From assembly GCA_003427395.1 (NCBI GenBank), contig BFEA01000910.1:3292-28040 (forward strand): DNA of 24,749 bases. The letters are read 5' to 3'. The DNA comes from Chara braunii (lineage: Eukaryota > Streptophyta > Charophyceae > Charales > Characeae). A program made the translations under genes and the position numbers. Positions 16,817-24,749 of this stretch are shown here, in pieces (position 1 is the first letter of the stretch; the number at the start of each line of letters is the position of its first letter). The notes beneath the pieces are model-generated. The model worked only from the letters and a program-made list of their open reading frames with translations. It searched no databases and was not told the origin of the DNA.

Positions 16817-17605
16817 TCAACTTCCTTCACTGGAACGATACTCTTGCAGCACCTCACGAATAGAAACTTGTTGCAACATTTTGCGACGATACTCCTCAAA
16901 AGTTATGAATCGACCCTGTCTTTGCCGATTGTAATCGAGATGAATTGCAGCATCCACACATCTCCAAGTGTTTATGCTCGTATTCAATTGCGCTGCTGCT
17001 TCCATAATATCTTGCACCCTGTGAGAACTGTCAAGATACGACAGGTGTGCAAGTATCTTTTGGGGACCAATAGATTCAAGAGAGTCATAGACGGCAATGT
17101 TAAAATCAGAAGAACTTGGTTGTTCCAAGGGTCTTGTATGGACATGAAGATGGTCTGTTGATGGCGCAATAGTGGGCACAACACAACTGACAGGAGACGG
17201 AGTAGCTGTAGCGGCTGGCAAAGCAGAAACAACAACAAAAGTAGTGACAATCGCCGTTGACATATTGGATGGTGGAACATAATCCGCAAGACGTTGAAAA
17301 TTTGGAGGAGATGTTGCTTGAAGGGGGAGTCTACGGACCGGAGCGCAATGAGGAATGGAGGAAGCAACCACGGGAGAAATCCTTTTGAGAAGTTGTTGTA
17401 TCCGTGCATATCTGTGAAAGGGTTGGGGAATGGGCCCTTCTGTCGGACAATGTGACAAATCAAATGTCATCCTAGTAATCTCCTCATTAGAGAGAGCAAT
17501 ATACTCATCGCTCAAAAGTGAATTCAACATGGAAGAAGCCTCCAAATCCGAAACATTCAACGGGTTTGAAGGAAGAGCCTCATGGGATTTTCGTTCCAAC
17601 CCCAT
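16817..17605 (-). CDS. Uncharacterised 262-codon ORF in the Helitron
   Basis: Uninterrupted frame from an ATG at 17605 to a stop at 16817. No family recognised. The N-terminus is Ser/Leu/Asn-rich, and a central Pro/Ala/Thr/Val-rich stretch (about 100-165) looks low complexity. The C-terminal 90 residues look folded and helical (SLESIGPQKILAHLSYL, WRCVDAAIHLDYNRQRQGR, FEEYRRKMLQQVSIREVL). It lies downstream of the helicase on the same strand, inside the Helitron. It may be a captured gene fragment, an auxiliary Helitron protein or the C-terminal exon of the ORFs at 17740-18550. It is open, while the neighbouring Rep and helicase carry many stops. Confidence 0.5.
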   Translation of the reverse strand: MGLERKSHEALPSNPLNVSDLEASSMLNSLLSDEYIALSNEEITRMTFDLSHCPTEGPIPQPFHRYARIQQLLKRISPVVASSIPHCAPVRRLPLQATSPPNFQRLADYVPPSNMSTAIVTTFVVVSALPAATATPSPVSCVVPTIAPSTDHLHVHTRPLEQPSSSDFNIAVYDSLESIGPQKILAHLSYLDSSHRVQDIMEAAAQLNTSINTWRCVDAAIHLDYNRQRQGRFITFEEYRRKMLQQVSIREVLQEYRSSEGS

Positions 17606-17739
17606 ATTAGTGATTTTGTTTTTTTTCCACTCGAGGAAGTTTTCTCATATTCCGTCCATCGTTTACGACTGTGGCACTTTTGACAAACATTTCAAAAAAC
17701 ACCTCACTCAAGACATTTTGTATGTCAACCTTCTTCGCA

Positions 17740-18550
17740 TCCTCGAACCATTTCCCAAGGTAAGCGGGTGGATTCGGAGCACGGATTGCGGGGTTCATCC
17801 TTATCGTCGGACACCACAATAACACCCGCAGGATTTTGTGTTTGCGATGTGACACAAACATCTCTTTCGCGTCCACTTCGTTGAGATTACGAACACGAAT
17901 CACGAACACGTGCATGTCCAGCGAGCGATGCACAAAATTCAAGAGATGCAAGTGCCTCGGCAGGGAGTGCATTTAACGCTCTTAAAATTTGAGTTCCCGT
18001 TTCACCAGCAACCAGTTGCCGTTCCATCCGATTATTACCGAGCGTAGGCTCGGGCACTCCGGGCGAATCCAAAACATTAGTTTTTGCACGACGGCTCCTT
18101 TTTCTCACGAATGTAGATTCAACCAAGTCTCCTTTCGAATCACTTGTAACGTTATCATCCTCGAGATCGCGAAATGTAAGGTTAATAGGCCTACCCGACT
18201 AACCTCTACGCGAACCATCCCCATCAACACGACAATTGTCACCATCCCCCTCCACAACTATTTTCTCAGCATAATCAAGGGTTCTCTTGGGAACGTTCAC
18301 GTTCAACCTCACGCAAAACAGGATGATCATCCCGAGGATGTTCACTTCCAAGATTCACCGACCTCTCATCATTCCCACTTTTCTTCGACCTCTCCGAATG
18401 TTCGGCTCCAGCTTTCGACGTAATATTCGTATCATATTGAGTGGTATTGCTGGTTCCCATTGCTTTCCTCTTAGCACGAGTGTTGTACTTATGCGGAATT
18501 CGAGAGTCGCCTGCAAGGAAAAAATATGACCGAATTATTTGAAATGCCAA
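17740..18550 (-). pseudogene. Broken uncharacterised ORF downstream of helicase
   Basis: Three partly overlapping minus-strand frames read like one decayed protein. 18550-18275 is polar and charged (KYNTRAKRKAMG). The next frame is Asp/Gly-rich and passes a TAG near 18200. 18126-17887 (RKRSRRAKTNVLDSPGVPEP, ILRALNALPAEALASLEF) is followed, past a stop, by NPAGVIVVSDDKDEPRNP in the same frame. No domain is recognised. The position, 39 bases after the helicase stop and before the 262-codon ORF, suggests a second Helitron gene or cargo. A competing frame (17972-17607, LDMHVFVIRVRNLNEVDAKEM) is also open, and I cannot tell which was used. Confidence 0.4.
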
Positions 18551-18588
18551 GGGTCGATGAAAAAAAAAAAAAGACTCATCTCAAAAGT

Positions 18589-19996
18589 TCATGATATACA
18601 ATATTCTTCGTAAAAAAAATTATTATCAGGCAACGCAACACGGATGTTGTTGGGATGGCCAACACCCAACAAAGCAATGTACAGTTGGTCATGCGAAAAA
18701 ACCGGTTTGCGTAGCCAAACCCCAACACGTGATACCGTTTGTCCTTGCGACTTGCTAATCGTTACAGCAAAAGCAAGACGGACTGGAAATTGCCTCCTAA
18801 ACCATTTGAACCCAGTAGTCTCACCATCGCTTGTCAGATCAATCTTGGGGATTAGTGTTGTTTTACCCGTGAGCATTATTGTCACTTCCAACATCATTAT
18901 CGATTTTTTTCATAATCCGCCTTGTGTCATTGCAAAGTCTTTGCTTTTGTCACAAATTTTGCAAAAGCATCACAGGTGCACCAATTTTTAAGCGCAGCTT
19001 GTGAGGTGGAAGCCCAGATTCATTGAGAGAGTTTAAGAACTCCCGCTCAATACCAAGCCCGGTATCATCTGAATCAGGATAATCAACACTGAAAAGTTCA
19101 TGCACCTCCCCAGGGAAGTCATCAAGAACACGGTTGTTAACAGAACCAGCATCGTCATTAGTAGGGCATAGAATTAATCGAGGCAAGAAATACTCGGCAT
19201 CGCCCACATGGTTGTACACATCATCAAACGTCCATGAAATCAATTCATCAATTGGTTTATCCGTACAAATCTCATGTGGCAATCTGACCGCAGCAGGTTC
19301 ATTAGGAACAATGTGAGGATGGTCACCATTCCCAATACGCATCAAAAAGTGGTCATACATTCGTGTCATTTCGTCATCCCCTAAGCTTAAGATTTGCATA
19401 TTTTCAGTGAGTTTATGAATCTCAAAAAGTTTTCACAAAGGAGACATTTTTATGGACGCATCAATTTGTTGCGCTCGCAATCCATGTTTCACAACGGGTA
19501 AAACTTGTCTAAAATCCCCAGGGAGAAGTAAAACTTTCCCACCAAACGGCTCGCCATTGTTACAGAGGTCCCAAAGCATAATGTCAAGAGCTTCCAAGTG
19601 AAACTTGTTACTCATCGGAGCCTCGTCCCAAACAATCAAGTCGGCATGGCGGATAAGTTTCGTAACATCACTTTGTTTCGCAATCAAGAAGAGACGCGTG
19701 TTATCAGGTTTCAAAAGTGCGCGAAATCGGGAGTGAAATGTTTGACCCCCCGTTAAAAGAGTCGCCGCTATGCCACTGGACGCGACGGCCAGTGCAATGG
19801 CAGAACAGGACCTGATGCCCGCCAAAATCGTTTCAATGCAAAAAATCTTTCATGTTCCAGTCGATGCATCCACAAAAGCACGCAACAGTCTTTTCTCTTG
19901 TACAGCCCGAACGACTCTTTCCACCAACACTTGTTGACGTGGACGAAGACGTTGGATATTAGAATCATATTTGCGTTGCATTTGAATCGGATCATA
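18589..19996 (-). pseudogene. Helitron PIF1-type helicase domain
   Basis: A 5'-3' DNA helicase that unwinds the donor strand during rolling-circle transposition. Motifs: Walker A region DASTGT, then TGA (19850-19852) in place of the next Gly codon, with the following Thr also changed to Ile (KIFC); ALAVASSGIAATLL; Walker B LIVWDEAPMSN; LLLPGDFRQVLPVV; LRLKIGAPVMLLQNL; and motif VI FAVTISKSQGQTV with FSHDQLYIALLGVG, where the usual Ser-Arg is Leu-Gly. Further in-frame stops are TGA at 19433-19435 and TGA at 18950-18952, with a frameshift near 18905. The end (GHPNNIRVALPDN) matches the usual Helitron C-terminus. Confidence 0.93.
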
Positions 19997-20792
19997 AGAT
20001 AACTCGTCGTTTAGAATCGAGGATAGAGTTTTATTCTCGTAATGTCTGGTTATGTTCTCAGCAATTGTTTCCCCGTCAGGTGTTGGATAATAAAGGCAGA
20101 ATTGATGGATGTTTTTTCCAGACTCCTGTAAAATACGGTCAAGATGGAATAACACTAAGGATTGCAAAATGTTCGGGGGAACAATTTCATTGCCCGCACG
20201 ATATTGAAAATCATCACACATCTTATCCCAATGTCGTTCAAAGAAACGGACCGGATCGTTCACAGGACCAAACGCAAGAACCATAACAAATATTTTACGA
20301 ACTTCTTCAGACATGTAATGCGTCGCGGCTGTGTCGATGCGTTGATCGTATGCATCGTTGCAAAATGTCTAATCGAACACACACGGATCTGAAAGAATCG
20401 TATTCGACTCCGTCCACCGTACGAATTTCGGCAAAAGAGTGTACCCCACGAGAATGTTCATGGTTTAACAACACGCGCAGATAAAATCGTTCCCCTTCGG
20501 TGATCCTCACGTGATGCAACCGAGATATCGTTTCGAAGGGACCACCGTAGAGATCACACTTTCTTCGGTTCCACTTCTTATGTTTGTTATCCCATACATG
20601 AGTATTAATGATTTCTCCGTAAAGAGGAAGCTCCTCTTTAGGAACACCTTTATTCAAAGAGTTGTGTTTCATCCATGCCGTCAATTTCGTTTTCGGGGGT
20701 TCATGCAAAACAACCTCATGCTCAATGTCAGGTTCGAATTGCACTTTTTGCATGTTTTCGAGATGCACGGAGAATCTTTCCACCGCTGGTCA
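19997..20792 (-). pseudogene. Helitron Rep-to-helicase connecting domain
   Basis: Between Rep and helicase, Helitron proteins carry a conserved segment. Here it reads VHLENMQKVQF, KTKLTAWMKHN, LYGEIINTHVWDNKHKKW, GERFYLRVLLNH and SFAEIRTVDGVEYDSF, all typical. A frameshift lies near 20375, where the later part (YMSEEVRKIFVMVLAF) moves to the frame used by the helicase. A TGA at 20790-20792 separates it from Rep. About 660 bases are coding in the original frame and no other function is indicated. Confidence 0.88.
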
Positions 20793-21910
20793 TTGTTCCG
20801 CAACGTCAAACTCAAATAGACGCCAGCATGCTTCGCATGCACCTACAACACGCATATCTTGATACAATTTAACTTCGTTGATGGGCGCATTATTATCCTG
20901 TTAGCAAACCACAGCACGATCGCACCCTTTGTACACGTACTTATACACGTACTTGCACGCCTTGATGTTAGCACAATATTCAACATTCAAGTGACAATTA
21001 TAAACCTCATTAGCAAGTACGGGTTATACGGGACCACACGCCGATTGTCGTAAACGACACCATTTTGAACAATCGTAAAATCACCCTCACTTGGTTTCCT
21101 TCTCCTATACGAAGGGTACGTTTGATCGTCTTTGAATGTTGTTGTGGAAATGAAGTCTTTCGGAAACCCTTTTGTGCATTCTCCGTCCTTCGTACCCGAA
21201 GTGTCGCGTTTCTCCACACCGCAAATCCCGTGAAACATGAGCTTGGCAACCCTTTCTCTCAATTCCCCTTCCGAAGGAATCTCGACACACACCACATTGT
21301 CAACAGCATCTGCATCCCGAATTTTATCATAAGGATGCAAGATAACCAATATATGTGCGTGTGGTGGACCCTTTTTTTTTAACTCCACCACATACAACAT
21401 TCCACTCACCCTACTAAAGATCCGTTTGTTCTTTATCTCATCAATCAGTTGTGCAAGATAACCCTTGAACACTCGTGCGAGAAGATCCGGCCTGTCGTTA
21501 GGACATTGACCTGGCAACAGGGCTTGTTTGATCTCCGACCAATTTGTGTTGCACGTCATAGTTATGAAAAGATCCGGTTTTTCGAATCGTCTCACAATTG
21601 TCATTCTGTCGTGATATCTTTCACTCATATATCGAGGCCCCCCAGTAAACGTTGACGGTAAAACCACTTTTGTCCCAATACCGTCACCATGTTGATTTTG
21701 TTGCACAGCATCTCGTAAATCCTGATAATACTCCGAGCGCAATTTTTTTTGGTGGAATCTCACCCATTTTAAGTGGAGGGATTCAACTTTAGCATACGCC
21801 ATGCAACAAAACTCATGGATGAGACGTGCTGCATAAAGGAGGCAAGGCCTTTCACCATCGCGCTCGTGAAGGTGAAATGAATAGTACTCCTTGGCACTAA
21901 GTCCTGACGG
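20793..21910 (-). pseudogene. Helitron Rep nuclease (HUH, two-tyrosine)
   Basis: Single-strand DNA nicking and joining enzyme. Visible motifs: SAKEYYSFHLHERDGE; VVLPSTFTGGPRYM; KPDLFITMTCNTNWSEI; RPDLLARVFKGYL; the metal-binding HUH-type motif KGPPHAHILVIL (HAH near 21353-21361); MFHGICG and YPSYRRRKPSEG; and VVPYNPYLLMRF. After a single-base frameshift near 21005 comes CHLNVEY and the catalytic tyrosine segment CKYVYKYVYKG (20925-20956), which has the two tyrosines expected in Helitrons. A TAA at 20901-20903 follows. The active-site residues themselves look preserved, but the reading frame is broken. Confidence 0.93.
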
Positions 21911-22666
21911 TCATCCAGCCTCCGAGGCACGTCGGACAGACCAACTATCAATTCCCTCCGGGAAAAGTAAAACAAACCTTAAGCAATCGTGCGCTCGAGA
22001 ATATTCTGGAACCACAACTGTCTGCCGCTCACCATGAAGAGGAGCACGCAAACGAATCTCCAGCTCACGAGGAAGGAATTCATCGGTCATCAGAACACAC
22101 ACCTCATGTAGACCCATAGGACGGTTATAACGCCTTGCATGTTCCTCCTCCGGCATGACATCCGGATTTATGATAAACTTCCTCCAATTCAAGGCTTCCT
22201 GCGGAAGGTCAGCAACTGTCATAAAGTCGTTCACGTAACTGTTACATTGTTGTAGCAATTCGTGAAACCTTCTCAATATTCGTTTCGCTCGATCAAGTTA
22301 GGCATCGGGTGTACATGCAGGCAAGTTAAGGAAATTCACTCTTTGATCAATCGCATCGTTCAAACGTTGAGGATCGTGCAAGTATAGTTGCGCAAACTGA
22401 GGACGTTCTCCTTCCCCAACAGCCAATGCACCGATACGATGAAAGATTGGACCTTGAGCCCGAAGTTGGCCCTGAAATACTTGAATACCATCGCTCGACT
22501 GCTTCAAATGCGAGGATGCGAGAGATAAACTATTATTAATTATCCTCGCATTGTTTCGAAGGAATCGGCCGTCGGAACTTTGAGATGTCCAAAGGGAAAA
22601 AATCTCATGCTCCGGCGAGCCTTCGCAAGACCATTCCCATAATGGACAACGTGTTGTACCTTTTCG
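21911..22666 (-). pseudogene. Helitron-like N domain
   Basis: The conserved region upstream of Rep. It reads FLRNNARIINNSLSLASS, then FHRIGALAVGEGERPQFAQLYLHDP, then YVNDFMT, HARRYNRPMGLHEVCVLM and LRFVLLFPEGIDSW. All are in one frame, interrupted by TAA at 22298-22300 and TGA at 21911-21913. The role is probably nucleic-acid binding or folding support for Rep. Nonsense changes rather than indels dominate here. Confidence 0.88.
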
Positions 22667-23566
22667 TCAACAGATCTTCGTCCATTTTGTTTCATGATGC
22701 CACAATTTAGCACCACAATGCTTACACGGATCTCGACTGCCAATACCGAATGGTTCAACAGTGCTACCATTCGCAAAAATCGCTACAGTGTTTTCAAGCG
22801 CCGCATACGTTGTTGCTACAGATGCCGATGGCAGTGCATTAAGATCAGGAGCTGGAACATCATGCAAATCATTCATTTCTTCATCACGACTATTAGGTTC
22901 ACTGTCTTCATGATTGTTCATTGAATTTCGGTTTCTCACGGACAGATTTTGCGATTGCCTTGCTCGCGATGACAGACTCCACGAGTGCCTTGCCCGAGAA
23001 GATTGACTCCGCGATTGTCTCGCAGGAGAAGATGCATTTCTCGATTGCGCAGAGGCGCTGACTCGAATCTCTCGAAGGATATTCACAGCGAACAAACTTC
23101 GCCTCACACGCCGTACAAAATTTTTATGAGCACGCACATCTTCTTTCCTCCTATGATTCTTAAGTGCAGCTCTCAATGCACGCATATGTTTAACATGAAC
23201 GTTTCGTCGTCTTCCCTGCTGTTTCCTTCGTTTTGAAATTATACGCGACGTAGAACATGGTTCGTTCATATTCATTCTATCGACTTGCTTCATTCGTTCA
23301 CCAGCCTCTACAGTACTTTCAACAACCATTGCACTTGCATCATAGCCCGATGACACATGGTGATGCATCGGCGACAACGATCCAAGTTCCAAACGACGCA
23401 CGACTTTATTTGCACGGAGCTGTCGAATTAATAACATACAGTACCGTCGGTTGCGCCTTGAACAAATCGGTTTCCATAATAATAACTTTTTCCGTCGATT
23501 ATGAAATCCAACAAACTTTCTAGGCGAGCGGGGTCGTGGCGGAAGAAGATGGATTTGCATGAACAT
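22667..23566 (-). CDS. Helitron N-terminal region with zinc finger and RS-type repeats
   Basis: 299-codon open frame. The first 130 residues are strongly basic (RRNRRYCMLL, KRRKQQGRRRNVHVKH), and residues about 170-210 hold 10-residue Ser/Arg repeats. An acidic stretch (EDSEPNSRDEEMNDLHD) follows, then RDPCKHCGAKLWHHE, the CxxC zinc finger that starts Helitron replicase proteins. A TGA (22667-22669) ends the frame directly after a conserved Cys. The frame continues past it into the N domain, so this is the same protein, with an extension of about 260 residues before the finger. The upstream boundary is uncertain: it overlaps the next ORF by 47 bases in another frame. Confidence 0.75.
   Translation of the reverse strand: MFMQIHLLPPRPRSPRKFVGFHNRRKKLLLWKPICSRRNRRYCMLLIRQLRANKVVRRLELGSLSPMHHHVSSGYDASAMVVESTVEAGERMKQVDRMNMNEPCSTSRIISKRRKQQGRRRNVHVKHMRALRAALKNHRRKEDVRAHKNFVRRVRRSLFAVNILREIRVSASAQSRNASSPARQSRSQSSRARHSWSLSSRARQSQNLSVRNRNSMNNHEDSEPNSRDEEMNDLHDVPAPDLNALPSASVATTYAALENTVAIFANGSTVEPFGIGSRDPCKHCGAKLWHHETKWTKIC
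22951..23040 (-). repeat. Three 30-bp tandem repeats encoding Ser/Arg decapeptides
   Basis: Plus-strand units 22951-22980, 22981-23010 and 23011-23040 are imperfect copies. Translated on the minus strand they give SSPARQSRSQ, SSRARHSWSL and SSRARQSQNL. The period is a multiple of three, which suggests expansion while the frame was translated. RS-like tracts are common in RNA-binding and nuclear proteins. The role here is unknown. Confidence 0.9.
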
Positions 23567-24413
23567 CCGTCAACTTGAAGGGAGGACAAACATTACTCTC
23601 CACAATTTTTTGTGGGACATCCGCAGTCAATGTGGATGATGAACAATTGTGCACATGTGCCGAGTTCGAGGGAAAATTATCGAGTGAAACGGATCTTTCA
23701 ACAATCGAAATGGAATCTGCATTTATTGCAACATCCGTACGAATTTCAAGTGGATGTTCACTTTGCAAGGCCATAGAGAGATTTTTAGGACAACTAATGC
23801 GATCCGTACCAACATTATTATGTCCTCGACTCATTCTGTTGAAAAACACGGGGCTTGTGAAATCATTCATCGATGGAATTAATTGTCGAAAAGATAGATA
23901 CCTATCACTACATTGTTCTTCATTAGAACAATTAAGAGTATAATCTTGACTTACCACCGGTTGTTTATCTCTCCTGCGAGTATTTGGCTCACCTACAACA
24001 CCTACCGCCTGTAATAAAGACCTCCGGGTTCGACGACTTTGGGAAGGTGGTCGTCCGCGTTTGCGGTGTTTGTGTTGTGATGGCATTGCCGTCTCACTCG
24101 TAGAGCGACAGGGAGTAATATCTGAACCTATACGCAGTCCCAATCCATAGTTGGATGAGGAAGAAGGGCCCTCAAACGAAGACAAACCGACTTGACCTTG
24201 GACAATGGAAGGACACCAAGTACATTCTGATATTATCGGCAAGGACACCAAAGGATCATGAACAACCCTTTCAAAAGGCCGATGGCGTTTGCGACGCTTC
24301 CACGGAACATGCAAGGACCTATCCGCAGGTGAAGAGAAGGTTGGAATGGTGGATAAATTACTATTGGTTGAAGTGTCACATGGGTCTTGGTCCTCTGCTA
24401 AATTAATGGGCAC
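23520..24413 (-). CDS. Uncharacterised 297-codon ORF with AT-hook-like motif at Helitron 5' side
   Basis: Uninterrupted from 24413 to TAG at 23520-23522. Mostly Ser/Pro/Thr/Arg-rich and predicted disordered. KHRKRGRPPSQSRR contains an RGRP AT-hook core, a minor-groove DNA-binding motif, and VPWKRRKRHRPFERV is a basic patch that could act as a nuclear localisation signal. It overlaps the next ORF by 47 bases in a different frame, so either a frameshift split one protein or there are two genes. It may be the true N-terminus of the Helitron protein or a captured fragment. Homology was not recognised. Confidence 0.5.
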   Translation of the reverse strand: MPINLAEDQDPCDTSTNSNLSTIPTFSSPADRSLHVPWKRRKRHRPFERVVHDPLVSLPIISECTWCPSIVQGQVGLSSFEGPSSSSNYGLGLRIGSDITPCRSTSETAMPSQHKHRKRGRPPSQSRRTRRSLLQAVGVVGEPNTRRRDKQPVVSQDYTLNCSNEEQCSDRYLSFRQLIPSMNDFTSPVFFNRMSRGHNNVGTDRISCPKNLSMALQSEHPLEIRTDVAINADSISIVERSVSLDNFPSNSAHVHNCSSSTLTADVPQKIVESNVCPPFKLTDVHANPSSSATTPLA

Positions 24414-24676
24414 GTACGTACGTATTTGTACATGGGCACGTCACGGTGGATAGGAGGAGTAAGATGCATATAGACAAAATTGAACGAAAAAAATACAGCT
24501 CAAAACATCAATATATAGATGTAATTATATGAAGAAGAGTAATATAGTGTCAGGTAGAAAAGAGAAAAAAAAGAAAAACAAAGAAGACATAGTGCAACAC
24601 AAAGAACGCAGCAAAAATGCAAAGCACAGACGATAAAAAAAAAAAAAAAAGTCAGTAATCTATGGTAGAGAAAAGA
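24414..24676. other. A-rich noncoding stretch before the U6-like sequence
   Basis: Purine-rich on the plus strand with several A-runs, including about 16 A residues ending near 24650, plus alternating ACGTACGTACGTA near 24410-24422. No coding frame is convincing. I looked for a plant U6 upstream element and a TATA box at the usual distance from 24678 and saw neither. Confidence 0.5.
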
Positions 24677-24677
24677 C

Positions 24678-24749
24678 GTCCTTCGGAATCTATCCACTAA
24701 AACTGGAATGATACAGAGAATATTAGCATGACCCCTGCACACGGAGGAC
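24678..24749 (+). ncRNA. U6 snRNA-like sequence, divergent, cut by window edge
   Basis: From about 24678 the sequence follows spliceosomal U6. It has GTCCTTCGGA, then ATCC, TAAAACTGGAATGATACAGAGA, ATTAGCATG, CCCCTGC and GGAGGAC (listed as separate blocks along 24678-24749). The ACAGAGA box that pairs with 5' splice sites and the AGC triad are present. Differences from standard plant U6 include loss of pairing in the 5' stem-loop, AAGATTAGC changed to AATATTAGC, ATGGCCCC to ATGACCCC, GCGCAAGGATGAC to GCACACGGAGGAC. No pol III promoter elements were found upstream. A pseudogene or captured copy is more likely than a working gene. About 30 bases of the 3' part lie beyond the window. Confidence 0.75.

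Larger units (their letters stand above)
16084..24749 (-). mobile_element. Helitron (Rep-helicase rolling-circle transposon), 5' end outside window
   Basis: Runs from a 3' terminus at 16084 past the right edge of the window. The minus strand encodes, in order, a disordered N-terminal region, a C-x2-C zinc finger, Helitron-like N domain, HUH/Y2 Rep, a connecting domain and a PIF1-type helicase. Two further ORF regions follow before the 3' end. Helitrons insert between A and T without target duplication. The base left of the terminus is A (16083), and in the intact PLE copy this A is followed by T (3684/3685). Many stops in Rep and helicase show it is inactive. I see no candidate 5' end flanked by the PLE continuation, so the element is more than 8.6 kb. 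Confidence 0.92.

Noticed and set aside
22951-23040. Three 30-bp repeats considered as a CRISPR array
   Set aside because: Repeats are contiguous without spacers, diverged and in coding frame, in eukaryotic transposon DNA.
24440-24475. Possible Helitron 5' end and PLE continuation near GGATAGGAGGAGTAAG
   Set aside because: Resemblance to TACGGAGTAGAAAT is weak and needs indels. A real junction should match the left PLE copy well.
24500-24742. Minus-strand 80-codon ORF at the right edge
   Set aside because: Phe/Leu/Cys-rich translation of A-rich noncoding sequence that overlaps the U6-like sequence.

Overview
This is eukaryotic nuclear DNA made almost entirely of nested, decaying transposable elements. 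I found no ordinary host protein gene. No bacterial operon structure is visible. The elements present (two chromodomain-type Ty3/gypsy retrotransposons, a Rep-helicase Helitron and a Penelope-like element whose GIY-YIG nuclease lies upstream of the reverse transcriptase) fit the green lineage. A TE-rich streptophyte alga such as Chara is my best guess. That species call is inference from element style, not proof.

Layout. (1) 1-2990: 5'-truncated plus-strand Ty3/gypsy relic keeping an uninterrupted integrase with a chromodomain-like tail (531-1787), then a long noncoding 3' tail. (2) 3389-8928: plus-strand Penelope-like element (PLE). Decayed coding parts appear in the order CCHC zinc knuckle, coiled coil, SAP-like motif, GIY-YIG nuclease, linker, reverse transcriptase. 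It is bracketed by a direct repeat of about 290 bp (3389-3684 and 8645-8928), the pseudo-LTR or tandem arrangement known for PLEs. (3) 8929-16073: complete minus-strand Ty3/gypsy element with two 923-924 bp LTRs, PBS, PPT, gag, protease, RT, RNase H and an internally deleted integrase. (4) 16084 to the window end: minus-strand Helitron with a recognisable 3' terminus (hairpin plus CTAG), possible cargo ORFs, PIF1-type helicase, HUH/Y2 Rep, zinc finger and a long disordered N-terminal region. A divergent U6 snRNA-like sequence is cut by the window edge.

Nesting. The sequence left of the gypsy LTR joined to that right of the other LTR rebuilds the PLE repeat as seen in its left copy, with a 4-bp target duplication (TAAA/TAAT). 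The Helitron 3' end breaks the same PLE repeat six bases further on, between the A and T seen intact at 3684/3685. So the Ty3 element and the Helitron both sit inside a second PLE unit, whose remainder should lie beyond the Helitron, outside this window.

The item most worth pursuing is the PLE: an upstream GIY-YIG domain combined with a gag-like CCHC/coiled-coil segment and a SAP-like motif. Also notable are a 161-bp tandem duplication that breaks its frame, a 165-bp duplication that doubles the gypsy PBS, and the uninterrupted unidentified ORFs inside the Helitron.
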